A stretch of DNA of 64,000 nt from Ileibacterium valens (lineage in GTDB: Bacteria > Bacillota_I > Bacilli_A > Erysipelotrichales > Erysipelotrichaceae): positions 1-64,000 of the forward strand of contig NZ_MPJW01000260.1 of NCBI RefSeq assembly GCF_001945525.1, in the 5' to 3' direction. A program made the position numbers and the translations under genes. Position 1 is the first letter of the stretch. Each line of letters opens with the position of its first letter. This document shows positions 27,741 to 36,812 of this stretch, one piece after another. Below the pieces are notes generated by a model. The model was not told the DNA's origin and made no database searches. It saw only the letters and a program-made list of their open reading frames with translations.

Positions 27741-27821
27741 TCCGAAGCGGATTAATAACAATAAAAATGCCATTGGCAAGTGGAATGACTGAGTGCAAAT
27801 GTAAGCATTTACCTCATTCAT

Positions 27822-27857
27822 AAAGGCAATCTCCTGAAAGGGAATTGCCTTTTTTTC
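27822..27857 (+). terminator. Terminator after the M50 gene
   Basis: AAAGGCAAT (27822-27830) pairs with ATTGCCTTT (27844-27852) followed by T. A small AAATG/CATTT hairpin lies just upstream near 27798-27811. Confidence 0.9.
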
Positions 27858-27983
27858 TGAAAACTTTTCCTACTCTTTCGAAAATTTTCAATTTCGGATT
27901 GTTATTATGGGAAAATGTGTTTAAGATCATGAATATAATTTGTTAAGGAATTAAGAATTCGAAATAGAAAGAGGAAATGAGAA

Positions 27984-29210
27984 ATGAATTTCGATGTGAC
28001 AAAGAAATCAGCAGCGGTTTTTCTCTCGGCTGCTATGCTCGCAGGCTGCTCAAGTGCTCCTGCTGATTCGAGTTCTGATGCTGCCGACAGTAATGCTGGC
28101 TCAGAAACGAACACTGAACAGGCTTCTGGAAACAAGGTTTCTGATACTGTAAAAATCGGTCTGAACTTTGAGCTAACCGGTGAACTGTCCGACTATGGAA
28201 TCAAGGAACTGAACGGTGCCAAAATTGCAATCAAACACTTCAATGAACGCGAAGATAAACCATTCACTGTTGAAGGTGTTGAAATTGATGACAAGGGAGA
28301 TACTCAGGAATCCATCACTGCAATCACTCGCCTGGTTGAGCAGGACGGTGTTGTGGGCGTAGTAGGTCCAGCGACTTCCGGAGCTTCCATTGCTACTTAT
28401 GACTTTGCTTCTCAGAAAGCAACTCCTGTCATTTCACCATCAGCTACCCAGGTGAACGCCATGATGAAAGCGGATGGAACTCCTTATGAATACGCATGGC
28501 GCGTATGTTTCGAAGACTCTGTTCAGGGAGCTGGTATGGCTGTCTATGACTATGAGACTCTTGGAGCTAAAAAAGTTGTAATCTTCAATGCCAACTCTGA
28601 CTATGGACGCGGCCTTGCTGATGCATTCAAAACGAAATTTACTGAACTTGGCGGAGAAATTGTAGATACTGTTGAATTTGGTGCCGGAGATAAAGACTTC
28701 TCAAGTTATGTTACCCGCATTAAATCTCTTGATTATGACTGCATCTACATTGCAGGTTATTACAACGAAAGTGCTCAGATCGTAAATCAGCTGAAAGCAG
28801 ATGGCGTATCTGTACCAATCACAGGTGCTGATGGATTTGACTCCGCAGACTTCCGTAATCAGATTGGCAAGGACAATGCAAACGACATCTTCTATACCAC
28901 TGCTTATACTTCAGCAGATCCAAGCGATGAACTGAAAAAATTCATCGATGATTATCAGGCTGAATATGGCGAAGAACCGGGAATGTTTGCCGCTCTTTCC
29001 TACGATGCGACAAACCTGCTGTTAAGCTCTCTGGAAGCAACTGGCGAAGATGGAGCTGCTTTAAACAAGGAAATCGAGAACGCTAACTTCAGCGGTATTA
29101 CCGGATCCTTCACTTTTGACAAGGATACTCATACTCCTAACAAGTCCATCCTGATTGTTGAACTCGTTGATGGAGAACAGGCTAATACGACAGAACAGAA
29201 AGTAGACTGA
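27984..29210 (+). CDS. livJ: Branched-chain amino acid ABC transporter, substrate-binding lipoprotein
   Basis: A 408-residue periplasmic-binding-type lipoprotein. The signal ends in a lipobox (LAGC, Cys near 22), followed by a Ser/Asp-rich linker to residue ~50. The mature part begins VKIGLNFELTGELSDYG and includes GVVGPATSGAS and ISPSATQ, the ligand-binding loops of the LivJ/LivK class (type 1 fold). It is the first gene of a complete liv operon. A terminator directly after it should raise its level over the permease genes. The exact ligand (Leu/Ile/Val or another amino acid) is not proven by sequence. Confidence 0.93.
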   Translation: MNFDVTKKSAAVFLSAAMLAGCSSAPADSSSDAADSNAGSETNTEQASGNKVSDTVKIGLNFELTGELSDYGIKELNGAKIAIKHFNEREDKPFTVEGVEIDDKGDTQESITAITRLVEQDGVVGVVGPATSGASIATYDFASQKATPVISPSATQVNAMMKADGTPYEYAWRVCFEDSVQGAGMAVYDYETLGAKKVVIFNANSDYGRGLADAFKTKFTELGGEIVDTVEFGAGDKDFSSYVTRIKSLDYDCIYIAGYYNESAQIVNQLKADGVSVPITGADGFDSADFRNQIGKDNANDIFYTTAYTSADPSDELKKFIDDYQAEYGEEPGMFAALSYDATNLLLSSLEATGEDGAALNKEIENANFSGITGSFTFDKDTHTPNKSILIVELVDGEQANTTEQKVD

Positions 29211-29228
29211 TTCGGATTCGAAAACTGA

Positions 29229-29260
29229 GCAGAGGAGTCCATCCTCTGCTTTTGTTCTTT
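29229..29260 (+). terminator. Intra-operon terminator between livJ and livH
   Basis: GCAGAGGA (29229-29236) pairs with TCCTCTGC (29242-29249), then TTTTGTTCTTTTT. Partial read-through would give livJ in excess. Confidence 0.85.
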
Positions 29261-29357
29261 TTCAGTCAACCCGGCGCTGTTTTATGCAAATCACTCCGGT
29301 TTTACTGAACGCCAAGAAAGGAAATTCTGATCAATTCACGAAAGGAAACATTTATAT

Positions 29358-30236
29358 ATGGATCAATTTCTTCAGCAGCTGGTCAATGGACTTTCACTGG
29401 GCAGCATTTACGCGCTGGTGGCTCTGGGATACACCATGGTTTATGGCATCATCAAGCTGATTAACTTCGCTCATGGCGATGTATATATGATTGGCGCCTA
29501 TACCGCCTATTGGGTAACGACCTATTTTGGGTTGAGCTTTTTGCCTGCGCTGCTTGTTTGTATGGTGGTCTGCGGACTGCTTGGAGTTTTAATTGAACGC
29601 ATTGCGTACAAGCCTTTGCGCAAAGCTCCAAGGATTACCGCTTTAATCACCGCGATCGGTGTCAGCTACGTCATCGAGTACACAACACAGTTTTTCATGG
29701 GTACGTCAGTTCGAACCTATCCACCACTCCTGCCAAACCAGTCGTGGACTTTTGGACCGATCACCATCACTTATCTGCAGTTTGTCATATTCTCAGTCAC
29801 TCTGGTTTTATGTGTGCTTCTGACTCTGATCATTCAGAAAACAAAAATCGGGCGGGCTATGCGTGCGGTCTCAGCTGACGAAAACGCGGCCAAGCTGATG
29901 GGAATTTCAGTAGATAACACCATTTCGTTTACATTCTTCCTGGGTTCGGCTTTGGCTGGAGCCGCTGGAATTCTTGTCGGAATCTATTACAATTCAGCCA
30001 CTCCGCTGATGGGGATGGTTCCTGGATTAAAGGCATTTGTTGCAGCAGTATTTGGTGGAATTGGATCGATTCCTGGCGCCATGGTCGGAGGACTCTTTAT
30101 CGGAATCTGTGAAACCCTGGTAACCGCCTATGGAAACTCGATGTATCGGGATGCGATTGTCTATGGAATTCTGATTCTTGTTTTGATTATCCGCCCGGCT
30201 GGATTATTTGGAAAAGCAGAAAAGGAAAAGGTATAA
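29358..30236 (+). CDS. livH: Branched-chain amino acid ABC transporter permease LivH
   Basis: A 292-residue membrane protein with about eight hydrophobic segments. It begins LVNGLSLGSIYALVALGYTMVYGIIKLINFAHG, typical of LivH, and has the EAA-like loop AVSADENAAKLMGI around 175. The C-terminal part AVFGGIGSIPGAMVGG is also diagnostic. With LivM it forms the transmembrane channel. AAAGGAAA lies ten bases before the ATG. Only three bases separate it from livM. Confidence 0.95.
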   Translation: MDQFLQQLVNGLSLGSIYALVALGYTMVYGIIKLINFAHGDVYMIGAYTAYWVTTYFGLSFLPALLVCMVVCGLLGVLIERIAYKPLRKAPRITALITAIGVSYVIEYTTQFFMGTSVRTYPPLLPNQSWTFGPITITYLQFVIFSVTLVLCVLLTLIIQKTKIGRAMRAVSADENAAKLMGISVDNTISFTFFLGSALAGAAGILVGIYYNSATPLMGMVPGLKAFVAAVFGGIGSIPGAMVGGLFIGICETLVTAYGNSMYRDAIVYGILILVLIIRPAGLFGKAEKEKV

Positions 30237-30239
30237 GCC

Positions 30240-31226
30240 ATGTCGAAGAATTTGTTGAGCAGAACCAACATAATCTGGACTGTTCTTGTCCTGGTTCTTT
30301 TTGCCCTGATGACCCTTCTGATGCAGATGGGAATCATCAACAGCTATTATCAGTCCGTAATTTTCAATATATGCATCAATATTATTCTGGCGGTCTCCTT
30401 AAACCTGATCGTCGGAATCTGTGGTCAGTTCTCTTTAGGCCATGCTGGATTCATGGCAATTGGAGCTTACAGCGCCGGAATCATTACCAAGATGATTCCC
30501 AATTACTGGGGAATGCTGTTAGGAATTCTTGTGGGCTTTGTGATTTCAACGGTTGCTGCCTTAATCGTCTCCATTCCAACCCTGCGGCTGAAAGGGGACT
30601 ATCTGGCGATCGCCACATTAGGTTTTTCTGAGATTATTCGTATCTGCATTCAGAACATGAAGATTACGAATGGGGCAGCCGGCCTTACGGGGATTCCGCA
30701 GCTGACGACATGGCCGATTTTCTTCTTCTGCATGATTCTTGCAATCATGATTTGTACAAGCTTTGTTAAAAGTGCTCCCGGACGAGCCTGCATTGCAATC
30801 AATGATGACGAAATCGCTGCTGAGGCCATGGGAATTAATACAACCCGCTTTAAGGTTATTGCCTTCGTAGTTGGAGCTATTCTTGCGTCCTTGGCTGGAG
30901 CCATCATGGCAAACTACTTCTATGTACTGACTCCAGGACAGTTCACCTTCAACCGTTCAATTGATATTCTCGTTATGGTGGTTTTTGGTGGTATGGGCAG
31001 TATGTCTGCTTCTGTCATTGCGGCTATTCTGATTGGATTGCTCAATATGTATCTGCAGCAGTTTACCGATCTTCGAATGATCATTTATGGTGCGGCCCTG
31101 GTATTAATGATGATTTTCCGTCCACAGGGAATTCTTGGAACCTGGGAATTCTCACTCGAAAAACTTCTGGAAAAATGGAAAGCCCGTGCATCCAATAAGG
31201 GATCAAGGAGAAGGTATTATGGCTGA
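30240..31226 (+). CDS. livM: Branched-chain amino acid ABC transporter permease LivM
   Basis: A 328-residue membrane permease. NLIVGICGQFSLGHAGFMAIGAY is the LivM signature near residue 55, and IAINDDEIAAEAMGI near 185 is the cytoplasmic coupling loop. The C-terminal VMVVFGGMGSMSASVIAA mirrors LivH. Roughly nine to ten membrane segments are visible. It is translated from an AAGGAAAAGG site lying in the end of livH, and its own end overlaps livG by eight bases. Confidence 0.95.
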   Translation: MSKNLLSRTNIIWTVLVLVLFALMTLLMQMGIINSYYQSVIFNICINIILAVSLNLIVGICGQFSLGHAGFMAIGAYSAGIITKMIPNYWGMLLGILVGFVISTVAALIVSIPTLRLKGDYLAIATLGFSEIIRICIQNMKITNGAAGLTGIPQLTTWPIFFFCMILAIMICTSFVKSAPGRACIAINDDEIAAEAMGINTTRFKVIAFVVGAILASLAGAIMANYFYVLTPGQFTFNRSIDILVMVVFGGMGSMSASVIAAILIGLLNMYLQQFTDLRMIIYGAALVLMMIFRPQGILGTWEFSLEKLLEKWKARASNKGSRRRYYG

Positions 31227-31998
31227 GTTACTCAAAGTAAGTTCACTATCCAAAAACTTTGGCGGTTTGGCTGCAGTCTCCGGAATTAACATGTCAATTA
31301 ATGAAGGGGAGCTCATCGGCCTGATCGGACCGAATGGGGCCGGTAAGACAACGCTCTTTAACCTGCTGACAGGAGTATATACGCCAAGTGAAGGTTTGAT
31401 TGAACTTGAAACCACACAGGGAAAAAAACAGATCGGTGGTCTTGCTCCTTACAAGATTACAGAACTTGGTTTAGCAAGAACTTTTCAGAACATCCGTCTT
31501 TTCAAGAGTATGAGTGTTCTCGATAATGTCAAAACCGCCATGCAGAAAAATGTCGGTTATGGAGTCCCTTCAGCCCTGTTAAGAACCGCAAAGTTTTATA
31601 ATGCGGAGCGCTGGGTTGAAGAAAAGGCTGAAGAATACCTGAAGGATGTTGGACTTTATAAAAAACGCTTTGAAGCAGCAGATAATCTGCCCTATGGTGA
31701 GCAGCGTCGTCTGGAGATTGCCCGGGCTCTGGCAACCGAACCAAAGATCCTGTTTCTTGACGAACCAGCAGCTGGTATGAACCCACAGGAAACAGCTGAA
31801 CTGACGGATCTGATTGATCATCTTCGCAAGAAGTACAATCTGACAGTAATTCTGATCGAACATGACATGTCGCTGGTTATGAATGTGTGTGAACGGATTT
31901 ATGTTTTAAATTATGGAAAGCTGATCGCTTCAGGATCTCCTGAAGAAATTCAGAACAATGAATTCGTAATCAGCGCATATCTTGGGGAGGAAATCTGA
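31219..31998 (+). CDS. livG: Branched-chain amino acid ABC transporter ATPase LivG
   Basis: A 259-residue ABC ATPase with Walker A GPNGAGKTT, Q-loop ARTFQNIRLF, a signature region LPYGEQRRLEIARAL and Walker B ILFLDEPAAGMNP, where AGMN is the LivG-type wording. The H-loop His lies in LIEHDMSLV. The start is ATG 31219 after AAGGAGAAGG; this overlaps livM by eight bases. An earlier in-frame ATG (31135) lies within livM. It works as a pair with LivF. Confidence 0.96.
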   Translation: MAELLKVSSLSKNFGGLAAVSGINMSINEGELIGLIGPNGAGKTTLFNLLTGVYTPSEGLIELETTQGKKQIGGLAPYKITELGLARTFQNIRLFKSMSVLDNVKTAMQKNVGYGVPSALLRTAKFYNAERWVEEKAEEYLKDVGLYKKRFEAADNLPYGEQRRLEIARALATEPKILFLDEPAAGMNPQETAELTDLIDHLRKKYNLTVILIEHDMSLVMNVCERIYVLNYGKLIASGSPEEIQNNEFVISAYLGEEI

Positions 31999-32711
31999 TG
32001 GCGATGCTCGACGTTAAGGATCTTCATGTCCATTATGGAGCCATAGAGGCTTTAAAAGGAGTTTCCCTGAAAGTTGAACCTGGACAGATTGTGTCCTTGA
32101 TCGGTGCCAATGGCGCTGGGAAGACTTCACTGCTTCAGGCAATCAGTGGAATCGTCAAAAAGAGCGGTGGAGAAGTCGTCTTTGAAGATGATTCCATCTA
32201 TAAAGTTTCGCCCCGGAAAATCGTCAGTTCCGGTCTGGTTCAGGTGCCTGAAGGACGTCATGTTTTTCCAGGCCTTTCCGTTTATGAAAATCTCATGATG
32301 GGTGCTTATCTTCGAAAGGATAAGCAGGGAATTAACGAAGATCTCAAGAAGATTTATGAAAGGTTTCCAATTCTTGAAAAAAGAAAAAATCAGGATGCTT
32401 CCACTCTGTCCGGCGGAGAACAGCAGATGCTGGCGATGGGCAGAGCGCTGATGGCTAAACCCAAACTGCTTTTGCTAGATGAGCCTTCCATGGGGCTTGC
32501 TCCAATTCTGGTCAAGGAAATTTTTTCGATTATCAAAGACATCAATGAAGCTGGAACAACCATTCTGCTTGTTGAACAGAATGCGAGAATGGCTTTGCAG
32601 ATCGCAGACTATGCCTATGTTATGGAAACAGGAAATGTAGCTCTTGAAGGTCCAGCCAGTGAACTGGCCAGCTCCAAAGCCGTTCAGGAAGCTTATCTTG
32701 GTGGAGCTTAG
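31998..32711 (+). CDS. livF: Branched-chain amino acid ABC transporter ATPase LivF
   Basis: A 237-residue ABC ATPase. Walker A is GANGAGKTS, the Q-loop region reads QVPEGRHVFPGLSVYENL (a LivF hallmark), the signature is LSGGEQQMLAMGRAL, and Walker B is LLLLDEPSMGLAP. The His switch is replaced by the common LivF form LVEQNA. ATG shares one base with the livG stop (TGATG), with GGGGAGGAA ahead. It is the last gene of the operon; no strong terminator was seen before the next gene's leader. Confidence 0.96.
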   Translation: MAMLDVKDLHVHYGAIEALKGVSLKVEPGQIVSLIGANGAGKTSLLQAISGIVKKSGGEVVFEDDSIYKVSPRKIVSSGLVQVPEGRHVFPGLSVYENLMMGAYLRKDKQGINEDLKKIYERFPILEKRKNQDASTLSGGEQQMLAMGRALMAKPKLLLLDEPSMGLAPILVKEIFSIIKDINEAGTTILLVEQNARMALQIADYAYVMETGNVALEGPASELASSKAVQEAYLGGA

Positions 32712-32884
32712 AGCCTAGATCAATCGGAATTGATCTGTACATATCAGCGTAATCTGAATCAAGAAGAGAATTTGAGCGGCTTATTTCCTATTTGATTGAA
32801 TGGATTGAAGAAATGATCACGATGATTTCTGATTTCTGAAGAATTATTATTCAATTAAAATGGTTGTTTAAAGAGCCAAAAGAA

Positions 32885-32933
32885 AAGGAGAAGTCCGAAA
32901 TCTTCGAACTGCAGAGTTCGAAGATTGACGGAC
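32885..32933 (+). promoter_or_regulatory. Ribosome binding site separated from its start by a long hairpin
   Basis: AAGGAG (32885-32890) is followed by a perfect 12-bp inverted repeat (32899-32910 against 32915-32926) with an outer GTCCG/CGGAC pair (32893-32897 / 32929-32933). The ATG is at 32944. When folded, the hairpin would bring AAGGAG to about 12 bases from the ATG; unfolded it is over 50 bases away. A protein operator is the alternative reading. Confidence 0.6.
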
Positions 32934-32943
32934 AGGTTAAAAC

Positions 32944-33579
32944 ATGTTTCGCGTCAAAGACTTTATGACAAAAGATCCATTTACAGTGGATCCGGCTGAG
33001 AAAATTTCAGCTGTAATTGACCTGATGAAATTCCACAAAATTCATCGCGTTCCCGTTGTAGATTCTCATAATCGCCTGGTTGGACTAATTACCGAAGGAA
33101 TGATTGCTGCTGACAATACGGCAACTTCATTAAGTATTTATGAGCTGAATTACCTGTTATCCAAAACAGAAGTAAAGACAGTGATGGTAAAACATCCAGT
33201 ATATGTGAATGAGAATGATCTGATGGAACAGGCCACAGAAAAACTTCTCAAAAATGATATTGGATGTCTTCCGGTCGTTAATGATGACAAGAAGGTCACA
33301 GGAATCTTAACGCAAAATGACATTTTTAAAGCGTTTCTTGAAATGCTTGGGTGGTCTTCAAAAGGAAGTCGAATTTTATTGAATGCAAACGAACAGGTTG
33401 GCGTGCTCGAAAAAATTGCTTCCCTGTTTGCGCAAGCAGGGATTTCGATCCGCAATCTCTCTGTATATGGCTATTCAAGTGATGTTGCCAAGATTTTAAT
33501 CCGCACCGTTCAGCCGGTGGATGAGGCCTTAATTGAGGCATTGAAAAAATCTGGCTACAGCGTCATTGAATGGGAATAA
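32944..33579 (+). CDS. CBS-domain pair with C-terminal ACT-like domain (AcuB-like)
   Basis: 211 residues. Two CBS motifs occupy about 1-60 (FMTKDPFTV..HRVPVVD..LVGLITEG) and 72-135 (VMVKHPVYV..IGCLPVVND..VTGILTQND). The final ~70 residues (RILLNANEQVGVLEKIASLFAQAGISIRNL) form an ACT-like fold. Such proteins sense adenine nucleotides and small ligands; the arrangement matches proteins annotated AcuB, but the link to acetoin is weak here and no acu genes adjoin. The unusual leader hairpin suggests post-transcriptional control. It may be partly transcribed with the liv operon. Confidence 0.85.
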   Translation: MFRVKDFMTKDPFTVDPAEKISAVIDLMKFHKIHRVPVVDSHNRLVGLITEGMIAADNTATSLSIYELNYLLSKTEVKTVMVKHPVYVNENDLMEQATEKLLKNDIGCLPVVNDDKKVTGILTQNDIFKAFLEMLGWSSKGSRILLNANEQVGVLEKIASLFAQAGISIRNLSVYGYSSDVAKILIRTVQPVDEALIEALKKSGYSVIEWE

Positions 33580-33630
33580 CCTGGAGTTAATCTATTCCCA
33601 GAATGATAACCTCAAAAACAAATAAAAAGA

Positions 33631-33671
33631 ACCGATGCTCCTGGTCTATGATCGAAGGCATCGGTTTTTTG
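33631..33671. terminator. Convergent bidirectional terminator
   Basis: AACCGATGC (33631-33639) pairs with GCATCGGTT (33659-33667) followed by T. It lies between the CBS gene (plus) and sdaA (minus), with a weaker T-rich run on the minus side. Confidence 0.88.
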
Positions 33672-33696
33672 TCAGTGATCTGAAATTTTAAAAAGA

Positions 33697-34926
33697 CTAT
33701 TTAGCGAGTTTCTTTCTGGCTTCTTCAGCCGGGACAACGACGGCAAGACCATCAAGCGAGGTTTCCTTTAATTCCATAGGAAGTTTTTTACCCGTCAGAT
33801 TCATCGTCTTAACAACCATATCAAAAGAGACACGATTTTTCTTCACATTGCGGATGTATTTAGCCAGTCTGGCCGCATCAACGGACCGGGTGACTGCAAC
33901 TGCATTTCGTTCGATGCAGGGAATCATAACATAGCCGCCCACAGGATCGCAGGTCAGTCCAAGATGGTGTTCAAGCCCGATTTCAGCTGCGCATTCAACC
34001 TGTTCGTTGCTTAAACGCTGACAGCTGGCGGCAAAAGCAGCACCCATGGCGCAGGCAGCCCCAACTTCAGCCTGGCAGCCAGCCTTGGCACCGGAAATAG
34101 TTGCGTTTTCCTGAATTAAGGCCCCAATCAAACCTGCAGTCTTTAAGGCATTCAGAATGATTCGCTTAGGATAATGGAGATCTTCCGAGTAATGGTAGAC
34201 AAGGGCAGGCATAACACCGCAGCTGCCCATGGTAGGAGCGGTCACAACGATTCCTCCAGAAGCATTCTGTTCACTGGCTGCATAAGCATATGATTGTAAA
34301 AGCAGGGCATTTTTATCACTTTCAACATCACAGGAGAGAGCTGATTCATAAAGTGCATAGGCAATGCGGTCAAGCTTGAGCGAACCAGGTAAAGTTCCGG
34401 TCTTGGAGAGTCCTTTACGGACAGATTGAATCATTGCCTTATAAATTTTAGTCATATAGGCATCAAAGTCCTTATCTTCAATACTGCTTACGTATTCATC
34501 CAGTCGAAGATGATTCTTTCGGCAATAAGCCTGAATGTCATCAAGCGTAGTATGAGGATAGATTTCCCTGGCATCAGCAGGTTTGTTCTGATCGATGATG
34601 ATTTTCCCTCCGCCAATCGATATGTATTCGTGAATGCCCAATGATTTTCCATCCTTAAAAGCTTCGATCGTCATCGTATTGGGGTGTTCTGGACGGGAAT
34701 TGAAATCAAATTCAATTTCTATTTCTTTTGGACGAAGAGTTTTCTTAATGATTTTGTCAGTCAGGTGGCCTTTTCCAGTCAGGGCAAGCGATCCCATCAG
34801 TCGGATTTTAAAATGATCCGCATCAGGATGTTTAGCTAATACGTCCTGACTGGCTTTCATTGGTCCAAAGGTATGTGAACTTGAAGGACCTGGGCCGATC
34901 TTATAAAGTTCTTTAATAGTCTGCAT
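33697..34926 (-). CDS. sdaA: L-serine dehydratase, iron-sulfur type, single chain
   Basis: A 409-residue oxygen-sensitive enzyme converting L-serine to pyruvate and ammonia. The N-terminal beta-type half begins IGPGPSSSHTFGPMKA; the alpha-type half carries the [4Fe-4S] Cys residues in MGSCGVMP, AGCQAEVGAACAMG and LTCDPVGG..IPCIERN. Both halves are fused in one chain, as in E. coli SdaA, whereas Bacillus uses two genes. It is somewhat shorter than E. coli SdaA (about 450). GAGGAAAAG precedes the ATG. With GlyA it places serine at a metabolic fork: glycine and one-carbon units, or pyruvate. Confidence 0.93.
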   Translation of the reverse strand: MQTIKELYKIGPGPSSSHTFGPMKASQDVLAKHPDADHFKIRLMGSLALTGKGHLTDKIIKKTLRPKEIEIEFDFNSRPEHPNTMTIEAFKDGKSLGIHEYISIGGGKIIIDQNKPADAREIYPHTTLDDIQAYCRKNHLRLDEYVSSIEDKDFDAYMTKIYKAMIQSVRKGLSKTGTLPGSLKLDRIAYALYESALSCDVESDKNALLLQSYAYAASEQNASGGIVVTAPTMGSCGVMPALVYHYSEDLHYPKRIILNALKTAGLIGALIQENATISGAKAGCQAEVGAACAMGAAFAASCQRLSNEQVECAAEIGLEHHLGLTCDPVGGYVMIPCIERNAVAVTRSVDAARLAKYIRNVKKNRVSFDMVVKTMNLTGKKLPMELKETSLDGLAVVVPAEEARKKLAK

Positions 34927-35164
34927 GTTTCTTTTCCTCGATTAAATGGTAAAATTTTTATTTGAGTCTCACTGCCTGAATGGGCCAGCTGCTACAATCA
35001 GGCAGTAACTACCTGATCTCTGGTATTCAATTAAGCACTTTCATTATAAGATTCTTCTGTCGATGATTTGAAAAAAATTTTTGTGATCTATATTTGAAAA
35101 AAGAACAATTCTATGAACATGAAATTCGCTCATGAATAAATGGCGGTAAAATGAGTCAAACCAT

Positions 35165-35188
35165 AAAAAAAGCCCCGATATCCCGGGA
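35165..35188 (-). terminator. Probable terminator of the lipoprotein gene
   Basis: On the minus strand a short CCCG/CGGG hairpin (35184-35187 with 35174-35177) is followed by seven T. The stem is short, so the call is moderate. Confidence 0.5.
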
Positions 35189-35226
35189 CAAAAATTGGAT
35201 AAATCAGATTGTCATGTTTGGTGGAT

Positions 35227-35973
35227 CTATTCAGCTTCTTCTGTCTTGTAGCTGTCAAGATCTGTAGGCCATGGAATATCAAGCGGCTGGTTCATGGAAA
35301 CAACTTCAAGTGAAATAAACATCTTCAGGTTGTTTCCGGGTAAAAGCGGCGAGCGCACATCCGCTTTGAAGACCATTTGCTTTACCTGATCGCCATCCAG
35401 TGTGACTGCCAGACTGGCCTGCTTTACGCCGACTCCGCCAAAATTGTCAAGGACGGTAGCCATTGCATGTTTATTAATATCAAGGGTATAGGTATCTCCG
35501 CTTACACTGACGGCATTGAAGATCTCGTCACGTTCTTCAGCTGACATATCAAGCAGTGGATTATAGAAGTCCATAGGAACATCTGGATCGATGCCGATGT
35601 TTTCTGCGACAGACTGAGACTTTGTACCAAAGTAGTTCAGATAGGTTTTCCCATCTTTGAGATAGAAGCCAAGATCATTGGAGTCATCAGCCTGAATGGC
35701 CATCTGAAACTGGTTTTCGTTATCAATCCATACGGTAATATCGCCTTTACCAAAAGCGGTGATATCGAATGAGCCTTTCGCTTCGAGCGTCTTTGCTTCA
35801 GTCAGATGATTGATTGCCGTAAAAACTCGGTCAATCTCTGCTTTTTGTGCGGGTTTGCCTGAACATCCCGTCATAATAATGGCCGGCACCATTATAATAA
35901 GAGAAAAAATCAGAGAAAATAACCGACGTTTTTTGGATGGCAATACAGAACGGTTTGATGTTTTCTTTTTCAC
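35227..35973 (-). CDS. Predicted lipoprotein, function unknown
   Basis: 248 residues. A long basic N-terminus (about 18 residues) leads to a hydrophobic signal and a lipobox MTGC (Cys near 37), so the mature protein would be lipid-anchored on the outer face of the membrane. The rest is a soluble, strand-rich domain (GSFDITAFGKGDITVWID, then MVFKADVRSP), somewhat like LolA/LppX-type lipid-carrier folds; this is by look only. It starts at GTG 35973 after GAGGAGG. It is monocistronic with its own terminator. Confidence 0.75.
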   Translation of the reverse strand: MKKKTSNRSVLPSKKRRLFSLIFSLIIMVPAIIMTGCSGKPAQKAEIDRVFTAINHLTEAKTLEAKGSFDITAFGKGDITVWIDNENQFQMAIQADDSNDLGFYLKDGKTYLNYFGTKSQSVAENIGIDPDVPMDFYNPLLDMSAEERDEIFNAVSVSGDTYTLDINKHAMATVLDNFGGVGVKQASLAVTLDGDQVKQMVFKADVRSPLLPGNNLKMFISLEVVSMNQPLDIPWPTDLDSYKTEEAE

Positions 35974-36195
35974 AAATCAAATCCTCCTCTTAAAATGATT
36001 AAAATCATGAAAATACAATGGTTTTATCAAGCATTCGGCTAACGCCTGCAAACCTATGCCATGATATTAACAGATTTCGCGCTATGATAAATCCTGTTCA
36101 GGCGACATCCTTGACATATTTCTTACAAATTCCATGATGACAGAATGTGAGAAACTCAAATGAAGAAACTCATATGAAATAGAAAAGAGGGCTTT

Positions 36196-36774
36196 ATGAT
36201 ACTTATTTACGAAGGAAGTCATTTCAGGGATCCTAAGGAAAGAAAAAAAATAGAAAGTTTATTCAAGGATCAGAAGATTCGATGGATCTCAGAATCAATG
36301 CTCGACCATACGATTGATGAACTCTTAAAAGCTCCTGATGATCAGGTGACTGAAAGTCCAGTCCAGAATGCTGTAGCTTCATCTTTAAGCAAGAAGGTTT
36401 ATCCGAATAAAAAGCATGGCAATCCCGCCTTAATCTATGTGACGGATATGCCTAGAGAGCGGCTTGAAAAGATTCCGGATCTGCTGGATAAAAATGGATT
36501 TGATGATCTGTTTATTGCGGTTCAAACTCCTGCAAACCAGTCCTGGACTCTGAAAGAACTGCTTGATGAAATGAAAAAAGAACAGGCTTATTTTGATAAG
36601 CGCAAAGTTCTTGAATCCTTAATACAGGCTGCCAATCCGGAGCGTATGAAAACTGAGCCCAAATATGCCGAGGCGGTCATGACCTGCTGGAATATGCTCA
36701 GACAGCCAGAGTTTCCAGAAAGACTGCTCGATATGGCCATCGAGATGCTCGATGCCGCAAACCGTGACATCTGA
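36196..36774 (+). CDS. DUF3783-like protein
   Basis: 192 residues. The central part, around LFIAVQTPANQSWTLKELLDEM (about 105-127), resembles the DUF3783 family, whose members have a conserved T-x-x-N-x-x-W-x-L-x-x-L block. No catalytic motif is visible. The N-terminus (MILIYEG) could be a short Rossmann-like strand. It ends 38 bases before trkA and may share its transcript, though a potassium-related role is not supported by sequence. GAGGG precedes the ATG. Confidence 0.65.
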   Translation: MILIYEGSHFRDPKERKKIESLFKDQKIRWISESMLDHTIDELLKAPDDQVTESPVQNAVASSLSKKVYPNKKHGNPALIYVTDMPRERLEKIPDLLDKNGFDDLFIAVQTPANQSWTLKELLDEMKKEQAYFDKRKVLESLIQAANPERMKTEPKYAEAVMTCWNMLRQPEFPERLLDMAIEMLDAANRDI

Positions 36775-36812
36775 ATTAAAGAATAACCATAGAAGAGAAG
36801 GGGTCATTAATT

